A stretch of DNA of 64,000 nucleotides, from contig NZ_CP050191.1 in NCBI RefSeq assembly GCF_011745145.1, positions 1,710,381 to 1,774,380 of the forward strand, read 5' to 3'. A program made the position numbers and the translations under genes. The stretch is from Mycobacterium sp. DL440. GTDB taxonomy: Bacteria > Actinomycetota > Actinomycetes > Mycobacteriales > Mycobacteriaceae. Below, one piece after another: positions 1 to 8,073 of this stretch. Within the stretch, counting starts at the first letter, position 1. The number at the start of each line of letters is the position of its first letter. The notes beneath the pieces were generated by a model. That model was not told the origin of the DNA, searched no databases, and saw only the letters and a list, made by a program, of their open reading frames with translations.

Positions 1-39
1 ATACTCGCACAAAGTGAAACGTGTTACAGCCGGATGGGG
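1..39. other. window edge, no gene seen
   Basis: This is the short stretch 3' of the first gene. I see no gene or clear signal in it. Confidence 0.5.
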
Positions 40-465
40 TCAGGACACCCAGGGACCGACGCCGCCGACTTTGTCGATCCGGATACGGGTGAGCCAACCG
101 GGCGGTGCGTCCTTGGGCGGGAACGGAACGTCCGGGGCGGCCAGGGTCTGCGCCAGTTCTTTGAGGAGTTCCGGTGCGCCACCCTCGACGATGCGGGCGG
201 TGCCGGCGATCGACAGGTAGGGGCGCATCGCTTCTCCCACCCGACCGGGATCGACGATCGTCAGGGCGACACGTGGATCCCGGCGGACATTGCGGATCTT
301 TTTGTGCTCGGCCAGGTGCGCGGTGACGAGCTCGTCGCCGTCCGGGGTGGATTGCAGCGCCACCCAGACCAGGGTGACCTGAGGGCTTCCGTCCGGATTC
401 AGGGTCACGAGCGTGGCGTCGGCACCTGCGCCGATGAGGTCGCGTGCGGCGTCGTTGAGTAACAC
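40..465 (-). CDS. PPOX-class flavin/F420-type oxidoreductase
   Basis: This small protein of 141 aa belongs to the split-barrel pyridoxamine-phosphate-oxidase-like superfamily. Mycobacterial members bind F420 or FMN and reduce varied small molecules. The sequence shows the family opening (ATLVTLNPDGSPQVTLVWV), a central strand (DPRVALTIVDP) and the usual length of about 140 aa. The reading frame is open far upstream with no nearby ATG, so I chose the GTG that starts VLLNDAARDLIG; this is the family's normal N-terminus. It lies 38 bases downstream of the Clp-N protein on the same strand and may be cotranscribed. Substrate and cofactor cannot be told from sequence. Confidence 0.8.
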   Translation of the reverse strand: MLLNDAARDLIGAGADATLVTLNPDGSPQVTLVWVALQSTPDGDELVTAHLAEHKKIRNVRRDPRVALTIVDPGRVGEAMRPYLSIAGTARIVEGGAPELLKELAQTLAAPDVPFPPKDAPPGWLTRIRIDKVGGVGPWVS

Positions 466-503
466 GTCAGGTTCTACGGTTGTGTGGGCGGTTTCATTCC
501 CGC

Positions 504-1250
504 TCAGTCCTCGGTGTTGTCCTGATTTGCGGGGGTGAACTGTGCCAAAGCGGCGGTCAGCTCGGACTCGAACCGGTCGGAGTCGGCGCCGAGCCGGTGT
601 AGCGGGCCGTCTTCGCCTTCGGCCTCGGCCAGGGCGAGCAGGATGTGCTCGGTGCCGATGTAGTTGTGTCCCAGCCGCAGTGCTTGGCGGAAGGTCAGTT
701 CCAGCGCCTTCTTGGCCCCCGCATTGAACGGGATCAGAGCCGGGACGGTCCCCGCGGGCGGGGGCAGTGTGATGGTGGCCTGGGCGGTTTCGGCGGTGAT
801 GCCCTGGTTCGCAAGGAGTTTGGCGGCCAGCCCGTCGGGTTCGGCGAACAATGCCAGCAGCAGGTGCTCGGGGGTGATCTCGGCGTTGCCGGCTCCGTGC
901 GCGGTGTTCTGGGAGACCACGACGACGTTGCGCGCCCGTGGGGTGAACCGGCCGAATCCGGCGTTGGGGTCGAGGGTGGACGGGTCGAAACTGGGAACCT
1001 TTGGCACAAAGCGTTTCTGGGCGGCCTGCTTGGTGACGCCCATGGCCGTGCCGATGTCGGTCCAGGATGCGCCTGAGCGGCGGGCCTGGTCGACGAAATG
1101 TCCGATGAGGTGGTCGGCGATCTCGCCGAGGGCGTCGGCGGCGATCACGGCGTCGATCAACTGCTCGAGCGGTTCGGTATGAGCCTTCTTGATCGCACCG
1201 ATGAGGTCGTCGAGGCGGACGGGGTTGGTGATGGTGACGGGTTTGCTCAT
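504..1250 (-). CDS. Clp N-terminal-repeat protein with helix-turn-helix
   Basis: This protein of 248 aa has two parts. Near residues 58-78 there is a helix-turn-helix-like stretch (SWTDIGTAMGVTKQAAQKRF). After it come two Clp-N repeats, around residues 95-150 and 180-230, with the typical EHLLLAL and EHILLAL cores. Clp-N repeats normally recruit substrates to ClpA/ClpC, but there is no AAA+ ATPase module here. The combination suggests a DNA-binding regulator or adaptor. The ATG start sits 6 bases after a -10 hexamer in a promoter covered by two identical palindromes, which fits autoregulation. PPOX follows on the same strand; a sensor kinase is divergent. The role is inferred. Confidence 0.8.
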   Translation of the reverse strand: MSKPVTITNPVRLDDLIGAIKKAHTEPLEQLIDAVIAADALGEIADHLIGHFVDQARRSGASWTDIGTAMGVTKQAAQKRFVPKVPSFDPSTLDPNAGFGRFTPRARNVVVVSQNTAHGAGNAEITPEHLLLALFAEPDGLAAKLLANQGITAETAQATITLPPPAGTVPALIPFNAGAKKALELTFRQALRLGHNYIGTEHILLALAEAEGEDGPLHRLGADSDRFESELTAALAQFTPANQDNTED

Positions 1251-1251
1251 G

Positions 1252-1298
1252 CGTCAACTGTAGGTTGACGATAGGTGATCGTCAACCGTGAGTTGACG
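1252..1298. promoter_or_regulatory. divergent promoter with twin palindromic operators
   Basis: Two 19-bp palindromes with identical arms (CGTCAAC-N5-GTTGACG) lie at 1252-1270 and 1280-1298, with centres 28 bp apart. On the minus strand they overlap a near-consensus promoter: -35 TTGACG (1280-1285), 17-bp spacer, -10 TACAGT (1257-1262), and the ATG of the Clp-N protein 6 bases later. One palindrome covers each promoter element, so the binding protein should repress. The most likely binder is the Clp-N/HTH protein itself; this is inferred. Confidence 0.75.
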
Positions 1299-1361
1299 CC
1301 GATTTCTCGGCGTCGCGGTGCTGAGGACGCCGGCCCGCGCGGATCGGGCAAGATAACGCCA

Positions 1362-2756
1362 GTGAATCTCGAAGATCGCGTACTCCAACTGCTGCGGCCC
1401 GTGCTGCGGCCGGTGATGCGCGTGTTGTCGTTGCGCACGATCGTCATCGTGGGTGCGTTGTCGGTGGTGGTCACCGTCATCACGCTCGGGACCTGGGTGT
1501 GGATCGGCGTCACCAACGATCAGTACAGCCAGCTGGACCGGCGCCTGGATTCACTGAGCAGCCTCGGTGATGTCAGCACGCTGCTCACCGCCACCAAACA
1601 GGGATCGGCGGACAAGGCCATGCCCGACGACGGCGGTCTGGTCCGTACCGCGCACATCGGCGGCGTCAGTGTCTCGGTTCCCAGCGACATCGTCCTGCCT
1701 CGGCTGGAGAACGGGTACACGAACACCACCATCGACGGGGTCGAGTACCGCGTGCGCACGTTCACGGCGGGCCCGGCGACCATCGCGCTCGGGGCGCCGC
1801 TGGCGGAGACACAGCGCCGGATCGATGAACTGCACCTGCGGGTGTTGTTGATCTGCGGCGGCGTCATCGGCAGCACCATCGTGGTGGGTTGGATGATCTC
1901 GCTGGTGATGATCACGCCGTTCCGCCTGCTGGCCCAGCAGGCCCGTGCCATCAACGCCCAGTCCAAACCCGATGAGGTGCAGGTGCGCGGTGTGCGTGAG
2001 GCCGTGGAGATCGCCGAGGCGGTCGAGGGCATGCTGGCGCGCATCGGCAACGAGCAGGAGCGCACCAAGGCCGCGCTCGAATCGGCTCGCGATTTCGCCG
2101 CGGTGGCTTCCCATGAACTACGGACCCCGCTCACTGCGATGCGCACCAATCTGGAAGTGCTGTCGACCCTGGACATGACTGACGACCAGCGCAAGGAGGT
2201 GATCGGGGACGTCATGCGCACACAGAGCCGCATCGAAGGCACCCTGACCGCCCTGGAGCGGTTGGCTCAGGGGGAGTTGACCACTGTCGAGGATTTCGTG
2301 CCGATGGATGTCACCGAGTTGCTCGACCGTGCGGCACACGACGCTCTGCGGACCTATCCGGGCTTGCGCGCCACGCTGATGCCGTCGCCGACGGTGTTGA
2401 TGCTGGGCATGCCAGCGGGTCTGCGGCTGGTGATCGACAACGCCATCGCCAACGCCGTCAAGCATGGTGGTGCCACCGAAATCCGGCTCAGCGCAGTCAG
2501 TTCGGCCGATGACGTGCAGATCGTGGTCGACGACAACGGTTCCGGGGTGCCCGAGGCCGAGCGAGCCGAGGTGTTCGAGCGGTTCGCCCGCGGATCGACG
2601 GCGTCGCGGTCGGGATCCGGGCTGGGTCTGGCTCTGGTGGCGCAGCAAGCCGAATTGCACGGTGGCACAGCTGCTTTGACGGAGAGCCCGCTGGGGGGTG
2701 CGCGGCTGCTGCTGCAGCTGCCGTTGACCCGGCGGGTGGAGGACGCCCCCTTCTGA
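1362..2756 (+). CDS. PrrB-like sensor histidine kinase
   Basis: This membrane sensor kinase of 464 aa is strikingly like mycobacterial PrrB as I recall it. Transmembrane helices lie near residues 25-50 and 158-184 and frame an extracellular sensor loop. A HAMP linker follows, then a HisKA box with the phospho-acceptor His at about 251 (ASHELRTPLTAM). The C-terminal ATPase domain has N (DNAIANAVKHGG), G1 (DDNGSG) and G2 (GSGLGLAL) boxes. The frame also opens at a GTG at 1275, but that falls inside the operator region, so I prefer the GTG at 1362. No response regulator is adjacent, unlike the prrAB operon, so this is an orphan paralogue or second copy. Confidence 0.88.
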   Translation: MNLEDRVLQLLRPVLRPVMRVLSLRTIVIVGALSVVVTVITLGTWVWIGVTNDQYSQLDRRLDSLSSLGDVSTLLTATKQGSADKAMPDDGGLVRTAHIGGVSVSVPSDIVLPRLENGYTNTTIDGVEYRVRTFTAGPATIALGAPLAETQRRIDELHLRVLLICGGVIGSTIVVGWMISLVMITPFRLLAQQARAINAQSKPDEVQVRGVREAVEIAEAVEGMLARIGNEQERTKAALESARDFAAVASHELRTPLTAMRTNLEVLSTLDMTDDQRKEVIGDVMRTQSRIEGTLTALERLAQGELTTVEDFVPMDVTELLDRAAHDALRTYPGLRATLMPSPTVLMLGMPAGLRLVIDNAIANAVKHGGATEIRLSAVSSADDVQIVVDDNGSGVPEAERAEVFERFARGSTASRSGSGLGLALVAQQAELHGGTAALTESPLGGARLLLQLPLTRRVEDAPF

Positions 2757-2758
2757 GT

Positions 2759-3493
2759 TCAGCGCTGTGCGCCGGCGACGTAGTCGGCACCGCCGATGTA
2801 GACGGTGTCGCCCGAGGTGACCGGTTCGAGCGCAGCGACGACGATCGCGCGGGCGAACTCCTCGACCGAGGGCAGCGCTCCGTGAAGCGTCCGGGCCGCC
2901 ACCGCATCCGGGTCGCGACGGGCCAGCAGTCGCACGATGATCGTGCCGTCGATCATGTCGCCGGACACCACGACGAACGACACCCCGGCGTCGTCGAAAC
3001 GGGACTGCTTCGCGCGCAGTGCGTCCTCGCCGGCGCGCTTGCTCGCGGCGATGGGCAGGTAGTCGGCGGGAACCGGCTGTTGTCCGTGGAAGTGGGCCTG
3101 GTGGCTGGTGACGAACACGATGCGGCCGCCCGGGCGCAGGAGTGGCAGCGCAAGCTCGGCCAGGCGTACCTGGGCATCGCGATTGATCCGCATCGGATAG
3201 CCCGCGTCGGCGCCGATTTCGAGACCGCCGGAAGCGTTGAGTACCAACATGTCCAGCCGGCCGAACGTATCCGCGACGTGTCGGATCAGCTCGGCCGTCG
3301 CCTCCGGATCGCTGAGGTCGGCACCCGCAACTGATCCCTGGCCGCCCGCTGCCGCGATGGCATCGACGATCGCGCTGGCCCGCTTGATTTTCTCGCGGTA
3401 GTTGACGATCACGTGCACGCCGGCCGCGCCGAGTTGGTGGGCCACCTCGGCGCCGATCCCACGTGCTGCGCCGGTGACGAGCGCGACCTTCAT
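2759..3493 (-). CDS. short-chain dehydrogenase/reductase (SDR)
   Basis: This is a classical SDR of 244 aa. The Rossmann motif is at the N-terminus (VTGAARGIGAEVA), the NAG-type motif appears as LVLNASGG near residue 85, the catalytic Ser is within FVTSHQAH, and the YxxxK pair is in DYLPIAASKRAGE, where the Tyr is followed by the usual Lys. It oxidises or reduces an unknown alcohol or ketone with NAD(P)H. A good ribosome site (GGAGGGC) precedes the ATG. It is divergent from an HxlR regulator across a short gap filled by one palindrome, so it is probably that regulator's target. Its 3' end lies 2 bases from the kinase gene. Confidence 0.88.
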   Translation of the reverse strand: MKVALVTGAARGIGAEVAHQLGAAGVHVIVNYREKIKRASAIVDAIAAAGGQGSVAGADLSDPEATAELIRHVADTFGRLDMLVLNASGGLEIGADAGYPMRINRDAQVRLAELALPLLRPGGRIVFVTSHQAHFHGQQPVPADYLPIAASKRAGEDALRAKQSRFDDAGVSFVVVSGDMIDGTIIVRLLARRDPDAVAARTLHGALPSVEEFARAIVVAALEPVTSGDTVYIGGADYVAGAQR

Positions 3494-3513
3494 GACTGCC
3501 CTCCGTGCTTCTG

Positions 3514-3541
3514 ATTTAGAACCAATATGATGGTTCTAAAT
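3514..3541. promoter_or_regulatory. HxlR operator and leaderless promoter
   Basis: A perfect inverted repeat has 11-bp arms (ATTTAGAACCA, 3514-3524, and its complement at 3531-3541) and a 6-bp spacer. It sits between the divergent SDR and HxlR genes. TATGAT (3526-3531) can serve as the -10 for a leaderless HxlR transcript starting at 3540. The operator would therefore block both promoters. Confidence 0.75.
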
Positions 3542-3884
3542 GAGAAGCGCAAGTGGGCCCGAGTTTGTTCGCCGTGGTGATGATCCGGCGAATGCGCCGA
3601 TGCTGGCGGTCATGGAGCTGCTGGGGCAGCGCTGGGTGCTCCGGGTGATCTGGGAGCTGGAGCCGGGGTCGCTGGGCTTCCTTGAACTGCGCCGACACAT
3701 GGGCAATTGCTCGTCGAGCATGTTGTCGGAACGGCTGCAACAACTCGTGGCGGCCGGACTGGTCGTCAAGAACGAAACCGGGGCATGGGAACTCACAGTC
3801 GCCGGTGCCGGGTTGGGGGCGGCGCTGTCGGGTCTGTGGGACTGGGCGGAGTCCTGGAAGGCGGGGGAGGCTCAGCAGTCCTGA
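3540..3884 (+). CDS. HxlR-family transcriptional regulator
   Basis: This is a winged-helix regulator of 114 aa. It has the HxlR signature: a helix before GQRWVLRVIWEL, the recognition region (FLELRRHMGNCSSSMLSERLQQL) split by the usual turn, and a wing (GLVVKNETGAWELT). Such proteins act as dimers and often control a divergent oxidoreductase, frequently in response to aldehydes or quinones. Here the divergent gene is an SDR and the operator overlaps this gene's start codon. The inducer is unknown. The 3' end overlaps the convergent GntR gene by 13 bases. Confidence 0.88.
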   Translation: MRSASGPEFVRRGDDPANAPMLAVMELLGQRWVLRVIWELEPGSLGFLELRRHMGNCSSSMLSERLQQLVAAGLVVKNETGAWELTVAGAGLGAALSGLWDWAESWKAGEAQQS

Positions 3885-4534
3885 GCCGGGGACCTTTCCA
3901 GTAGTTCGTCGAGGAAGCCCGCCGCCTCCTGCCCGGCACGTTCCACATCGCCGGCCGCGATCGCGTCGACCAGATCGTCGTGGGGGAACATGCCGCCGGG
4001 GCCCGCGCTTGTCGTCGCGACGCTCGCGGTGATCGCCTCAAGGAGCCCGCGGTAGATCTCGACGAGCACCGGATTGTGCGACGCCCGCACGACGGCCAGG
4101 TGGAATTCGGTGTCGGACTGGGTGAACTGTGCGTGGTCGGTGGTGTCCGCATGCGCCAGGTGAGTGCGGAGTTCGGCGAGGTCCGCCTCGGTGCGCGCGA
4201 CGGCGGCCAGGCGGGCTCCTTCCACCTCGAGGCAGCGCCGGACCTGCAGCACATCGCGCAGTTCGGACCCGCACAGTCGGCGCAGGGCTGCCGATACCTC
4301 GCTGGTGGCGCGCACGTAGGTGCCGTCGCCCTGGCGTACTTCGAAGATGCCGTTGTGTGCCAGGGCGCGGATCGCCTCGCGCACAGTGTTGCGCCCCACG
4401 CCGAGGGCTTCGACCAGCGCAGGCTCGGTGGGAATCCGGCTGTCGACCGGCCATTCGCCCGAGGTGACCAGCGTGCGCAGTTGCTCGATCACCTGGTCGA
4501 CCAGGCCCGTGCGTCGCGTTGTGGCGAGCGGCAC
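3872..4534 (-). CDS. GntR-family (FadR subfamily) regulator
   Basis: This regulator has 220 aa. The N-terminal winged helix (residues 10-75) includes RIPTEPALVEALGVGRNTVREAIRAL with the usual break before the wing (GDGTYV). The C-terminal all-helical FCD ligand domain (about 90-210) has the acidic and His residues that bind metal and a carboxylate ligand (DTEFHLAVVRASHN). FadR-type proteins typically repress a neighbouring catabolic or transport gene and release DNA on binding an organic acid. The divergent neighbour is a CynX/NimT-type MFS transporter, the probable target. The ligand is unknown. Confidence 0.88.
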   Translation of the reverse strand: MPLATTRRTGLVDQVIEQLRTLVTSGEWPVDSRIPTEPALVEALGVGRNTVREAIRALAHNGIFEVRQGDGTYVRATSEVSAALRRLCGSELRDVLQVRRCLEVEGARLAAVARTEADLAELRTHLAHADTTDHAQFTQSDTEFHLAVVRASHNPVLVEIYRGLLEAITASVATTSAGPGGMFPHDDLVDAIAAGDVERAGQEAAGFLDELLERSPAQDC

Positions 4535-4548
4535 TCTAAAGTCCTTTC

Positions 4549-4573
4549 ATCCAATCATGGGATGTATGGCATC
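4549..4573. promoter_or_regulatory. candidate GntR operator
   Basis: Two overlapping palindromes fill the gap between the divergent GntR and MFS genes: ATCC-N7-GGAT (4549-4563) and GATG-N5-CATC (4561-4573). Their position fits a FadR-type operator controlling both genes. The arms are only four bases, so the assignment is tentative. Confidence 0.4.
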
Positions 4574-4581
4574 ATAGCCGG

Positions 4582-5835
4582 GTGAGTAGGACCCTGCGCA
4601 ATAAAACCCTGAACAGCTACGAGCACGATCTGGAGCTCGAGCTCGATGGTGCCGTAGAGGTCCGCCCCGCACAGATGGCGGCGGGCGGCGCCCTGCTGGT
4701 CGTGGCGGTGATCCTGACCGCGCTGAACCTGCGCCCGGCGATCACCAGCATCGGACCGGTCCTCGGGGAGATGCGCGAGTCGCTCGGTGCCTCCGCTGTC
4801 TGGGCCGGGCTGCTGACCACCCTGCCCGGGCTGTGCTTCGCGGCAGCGGGGCTGACCGCGCCGTGGCTGGCCCGCCGGATCGGGTTGGGGCGGGCGATCT
4901 CGGTCGCCCTGGTGATTCTGAGCATCGGCCTGGTCGTCCGAGTGCTGGACGGGCCGTACGTGGTGGTCGGCGGAACGCTGGTGGCCACCGGCGGTATTGC
5001 GCTGGTCAACGTGCTCATCCCGGTCGTGATCAAGGGTTCATTCCCCGCTCAGGTAGGTCTGATGACCGGTGTCTACACCGCGGCCCTGCAGGGCGGCGGG
5101 GCCCTGGGATCTGCGGTCACCCCGCCGCTGGAACCCCTGCTCGGTGGCTGGCGGGGGGCATTGGGCTCCTGGGCCTTGGTGGCCATCGTCGCGCTGCTGT
5201 TCTGGCTGGTGGGCGCGAGGGGAATCAGCACGGCCCGCACTGAAGCAGCTTCGTCGGGAACGGCCGGCCGGTCGCTGCTGCGGAGCCCGTTGGCCTGGAC
5301 GATCACGTTGTTCTTCGGCTGCCAGTCGTTCCTGGCCTATATCGTCATGGGCTGGCTGCCCGAGGTGTTCATCGACAGCGGGGTCAGCAAGACCGACGCC
5401 GGCCTGCTGCTCGGGTTGGTGTCCATCCTGGCCGTCCCGATCAGCCTGATCGTTCCGCCGCTGGCGGCCAAGCAGAAGAACCAGAGTGGCTGGATCGTGG
5501 GACTCGGCGTGGTCGGGATGATCGGCATGATCGGACTGCTTGTCAATCCTGGTGCGGCGCCGCTGCTGTGGAGCTTCTTCGTGGGCATCGGGATGAGCGT
5601 GTTCTCGTTGGCGCTCACGGTGATTGCGTTGCGCGCGCGCAACGCCGAGGACACCGCGCGGCTCTCCGGGATGGCGCAGGGCTTCGGCTACCTGCTGGCC
5701 GGTGTGGGTCCGTTCTCGTTCGGGCTGCTTCACGACATGACCGCGGGCTGGACGGCGCCGTTTGCCATGGTGCTCATCATCTATCTGGTGCAGATGGTGG
5801 CGGGTGCGCTGGCCGGCCGGAACCGATACGTCTGA
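4582..5835 (+). CDS. CynX/NimT-type MFS transporter
   Basis: This is a major facilitator protein of 417 aa with about 12 hydrophobic segments. The first loop region reads LNLRPAITSIGPVLGEMRE, typical of the CynX/NimT (cyanate or 2-nitroimidazole transport) branch, where the LRP and SIGP elements are conserved. It resides in the inner membrane. The GTG start follows the operator region shared with the divergent FadR-type regulator, which suggests induction by the transported or a derived carboxylate. The true substrate of this branch is rarely known; cyanate should not be assumed, since no cyanase gene is nearby. Confidence 0.85.
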   Translation: MSRTLRNKTLNSYEHDLELELDGAVEVRPAQMAAGGALLVVAVILTALNLRPAITSIGPVLGEMRESLGASAVWAGLLTTLPGLCFAAAGLTAPWLARRIGLGRAISVALVILSIGLVVRVLDGPYVVVGGTLVATGGIALVNVLIPVVIKGSFPAQVGLMTGVYTAALQGGGALGSAVTPPLEPLLGGWRGALGSWALVAIVALLFWLVGARGISTARTEAASSGTAGRSLLRSPLAWTITLFFGCQSFLAYIVMGWLPEVFIDSGVSKTDAGLLLGLVSILAVPISLIVPPLAAKQKNQSGWIVGLGVVGMIGMIGLLVNPGAAPLLWSFFVGIGMSVFSLALTVIALRARNAEDTARLSGMAQGFGYLLAGVGPFSFGLLHDMTAGWTAPFAMVLIIYLVQMVAGALAGRNRYV

Positions 5836-5837
5836 GC

Positions 5838-5854
5838 CACAAGCTCGGTTTGTG
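5838..5854. promoter_or_regulatory. LysR-type operator upstream of TDT transporter
   Basis: The 17-bp palindrome CACAA-N7-TTGTG lies 58 bases before the transporter start, followed by a further CACAA half-site at 5859-5863. The same CACAA-N7-TTGTG arrangement recurs at 8009-8025 before the LysR gene. It is not the textbook T-N11-A spacing, but the exact recurrence at the two promoters is telling. Confidence 0.65.
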
Positions 5855-5911
5855 ATGCCACAACATTGGGGTGCCTACCGGTGATCGGCGGCAGCCACCA
5901 GCATTGGTGAG

Positions 5912-7048
5912 GTGACCACCTACGCAGCCGCCTACACAGCGGAGAGGCCGTTCCACACCGCCTTGCTGGCCGAATTGGACAGTGCGGGTTCGCTCTTCCG
6001 CCACATCACGCCGAACTGGTTCGCCTCGGTGATGGGGACCGGAATCGTCGCGACGGCCGCGGCCACCCTGCCGCTGCACCTGCCGGGACTACACGAATTC
6101 GCCACTGCGGTATGGATGCTCGCCGCCACTGTGCTGGTAATCCTGACCGCAGCGTTCGCCACGCACTGGATCCGGCATCGGGAACAGGCGAAAGCCTATG
6201 CCGCACATCAGGTGGTGGGACAGTTCTACGGCGCGCCGGCGATGGCGCTGCTCACGGTCGGAGCGGGCGCGTTGCTGCTCGGGCCCGGGGTCATCGGCCC
6301 GTCCGCGGCGCTGGCCCTCGACGTGGCGCTGTGGATCGTCGGCACGGCGCTGGGATTGGTTGTCAGCCTGTGGCTTCCGTTCGCGATGATCACCCGCGAG
6401 GATCACACCGATGTGGAGGCGGTGCCGGCCTGGATGATGCCGGTGGTTTCGCCCATGGTCTCGGCCTCCACTGGCGCCCTGCTGCTGTCGCACCTCGGGC
6501 CGGGGCAGGCGGGGATGACCTTGCTGGTGGCCTGTTACGCGATGTTCGGCTTGAGCCTGCTGGCCGGCCTGATCACCACCACCATGGTGTACTCGCGGCT
6601 CATGCACGGCGGCTTCAGCCAGGTGCAGGCGATTCCCACGGTGTGGATCGTGCTCGGCGTTGTCGGACAGTCGATCACCGCGGCCAATCTGCTGGCCTCC
6701 CATGCCGGGTCGGTACTGACCGATGCGGCCACAGTGTCGGCGCTGCATGCCTTCGGCATCGTGTACGGCCTGGTGATGGGCGGTTTCGGAGCGTTCGTGT
6801 TCTGCCTTGCGACGGCGCTCACGGTGCACGCCGCGCGGCGCGGATTGTCGTTCAGCCTGACCTGGTGGAGCTTCACCTTCCCGGTGGGCACCTGCGTGAC
6901 GGGTGCGACCGCGCTGGGTGCCGCCACCGGTGCGGCGGCCATTTCCTGGCTGGCTGTCGCGCTGTACATGTTGCTGCTGGGTGCGTGGGCAACGGTGGGT
7001 GCCAACACCGCTCGTGGGTTGCGGTCCGGCCGGTTACTGGGCCGCTGA
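5912..7048 (+). CDS. TDT-family anion/dicarboxylate transporter
   Basis: This membrane protein of 378 aa has about ten helices and belongs to the tellurite-resistance/dicarboxylate transporter (TDT) family, relatives of TehA, fungal sulfite pump Ssu1 and plant SLAC1. The N-terminal family motif is present (HITPNWFASVMGTGIVA), as is the conserved mid-protein stretch PAWMMPVVSPMVSA. Such proteins are anion channels or exporters; sulfite, malate or tellurite would be candidate substrates. Start: GTG at 5912. It converges on a LysR gene, and both promoters share the same palindrome, so LysR control is likely. Confidence 0.85.
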   Translation: MTTYAAAYTAERPFHTALLAELDSAGSLFRHITPNWFASVMGTGIVATAAATLPLHLPGLHEFATAVWMLAATVLVILTAAFATHWIRHREQAKAYAAHQVVGQFYGAPAMALLTVGAGALLLGPGVIGPSAALALDVALWIVGTALGLVVSLWLPFAMITREDHTDVEAVPAWMMPVVSPMVSASTGALLLSHLGPGQAGMTLLVACYAMFGLSLLAGLITTTMVYSRLMHGGFSQVQAIPTVWIVLGVVGQSITAANLLASHAGSVLTDAATVSALHAFGIVYGLVMGGFGAFVFCLATALTVHAARRGLSFSLTWWSFTFPVGTCVTGATALGAATGAAAISWLAVALYMLLLGAWATVGANTARGLRSGRLLGR

Positions 7049-7050
7049 CG

Positions 7051-7986
7051 TCAACGCGTCGAGGCGATGTGGCTGAGCAGGTCGCGCACCGCGCCGGCCG
7101 GCGGGGTGCGGCCTCCCGACCAGATGGCACGCAACTCGCGACGCAGATCCAGCCCGGCGATGGGCACCTCGCGCAGCCGGCCGAGCGTGAGGTCGTCATC
7201 GACGGCCAACCGGCTCATCACGGCCGGTCCGGCACCGGCCAGCACCGCGGCGCGCATCGCTGCCGCCGAGGACAATTCGATCGCGGGATCGGCCTGCCGG
7301 CTCGACGGGCCCAATGCGGAGCGCAGCGCGGAACTGAGCGCTTCCCTTGTGCCCGAACCGGTTTCTCGTGACACCAGCGCCGTGTCGTTGAGTTCGGCGG
7401 GACTGACCGGGGCCGATCGGCGGGCCCACTTGTGATCCGGGGGCACCACGGCGACCAGCTCGTCATGGGCGATCACCCGGCTGCGCAAACCGGCAGGCGT
7501 ACCCGGGGATTCGATGAAGCCGAGGTCGGCCGAACCGTCGTGCACCGCGGCGATCACCTGGTCGCTGTTGGCGGCGGTGAGGATGACCTGTGGTGCCGTG
7601 GCGTTACGGCGCGCGGCATCGGCCTGTAGCGACACCAACCACCGCGGCATGAGTTGCTCGGCGATGGTCAGGCTGGCCGCGACGGTGATTCGGCTGTGGC
7701 TTTCGCTGCGCATCGCGGCCAACCCGGCGTCCACCCGCCCGGCGACGTCGAGCAATTGGTCGGCCCACTCGGCGACGACCGCACCGGCCGCGGTCAGCTG
7801 CGACCCACGGGGGCTGCGCTGCACCAGCCGCACTCCGGTCTGCGATTCGATCGAGGCCAGCCGCGCGGACACCGCCTGCTGAGTGAGACCCAGCTCACGC
7901 CCCGCGGCTCCGAGGCTGCCGGTACGTGCGATCGCCAGCAGCACTTCGAACGCTGCGAGCTCGGGCATCCGGGGGCTGAGCGGCAT
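7051..7986 (-). CDS. LysR-family transcriptional regulator
   Basis: This is an LTTR of 311 aa. The N-terminal helix-turn-helix (residues 12-65) includes GSLGAAGRELGLTQQAVSAR. The periplasmic-binding-like effector domain (about 95-300) includes the hinge region VILTAANSDQVIAAVHDGSADLGFIES. It lies tail-to-tail with the TDT transporter, 2 bases apart. The unusual tail-to-tail layout is bridged by identical operators in front of each gene, so it probably activates the transporter and represses itself. The effector could be the transported anion, as in CysB- or CbbR-like proteins; this is an inference. Confidence 0.9.
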   Translation of the reverse strand: MPLSPRMPELAAFEVLLAIARTGSLGAAGRELGLTQQAVSARLASIESQTGVRLVQRSPRGSQLTAAGAVVAEWADQLLDVAGRVDAGLAAMRSESHSRITVAASLTIAEQLMPRWLVSLQADAARRNATAPQVILTAANSDQVIAAVHDGSADLGFIESPGTPAGLRSRVIAHDELVAVVPPDHKWARRSAPVSPAELNDTALVSRETGSGTREALSSALRSALGPSSRQADPAIELSSAAAMRAAVLAGAGPAVMSRLAVDDDLTLGRLREVPIAGLDLRRELRAIWSGGRTPPAGAVRDLLSHIASTR

Positions 7987-8008
7987 GCCCAGGATCGTAG
8001 GGCGTGGT

Positions 8009-8025
8009 CACAAATCGCGGTTGTG
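8009..8025. promoter_or_regulatory. LysR autoregulatory operator
   Basis: CACAA-N7-TTGTG, centred about 31 bases before the LysR ATG, with another TTGTG half-site at 8036-8040. It matches the site at 5838-5854 in both arms and spacer length. Confidence 0.65.
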
Positions 8026-8060
8026 ATTGCAGCGGTTGTGGCGCTGAACGGGACGTGGTG

Positions 8061-8066
8061 TAGCCT
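8061..8066 (+). promoter_or_regulatory. -10 hexamer of the aromatic attenuator transcript
   Basis: TAGCCT fits the mycobacterial TANNNT -10 and ends 7 bases before the GTG of the leader peptide, so the leader mRNA is probably leaderless. Confidence 0.6.
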
Positions 8067-8073
8067 GACCGAC

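Noticed and set aside
40..1257. Single 405-aa reading frame covering PPOX and Clp-N regions
   Set aside because: Only the last third resembles a protein family; the rest is the Clp-N gene read in another frame, Arg/Pro-rich.
4582..5835. Specific call as cyanate transporter CynX
   Set aside because: The branch is right, but no cyanase or nitrogen genes are adjacent, so the substrate is left open.
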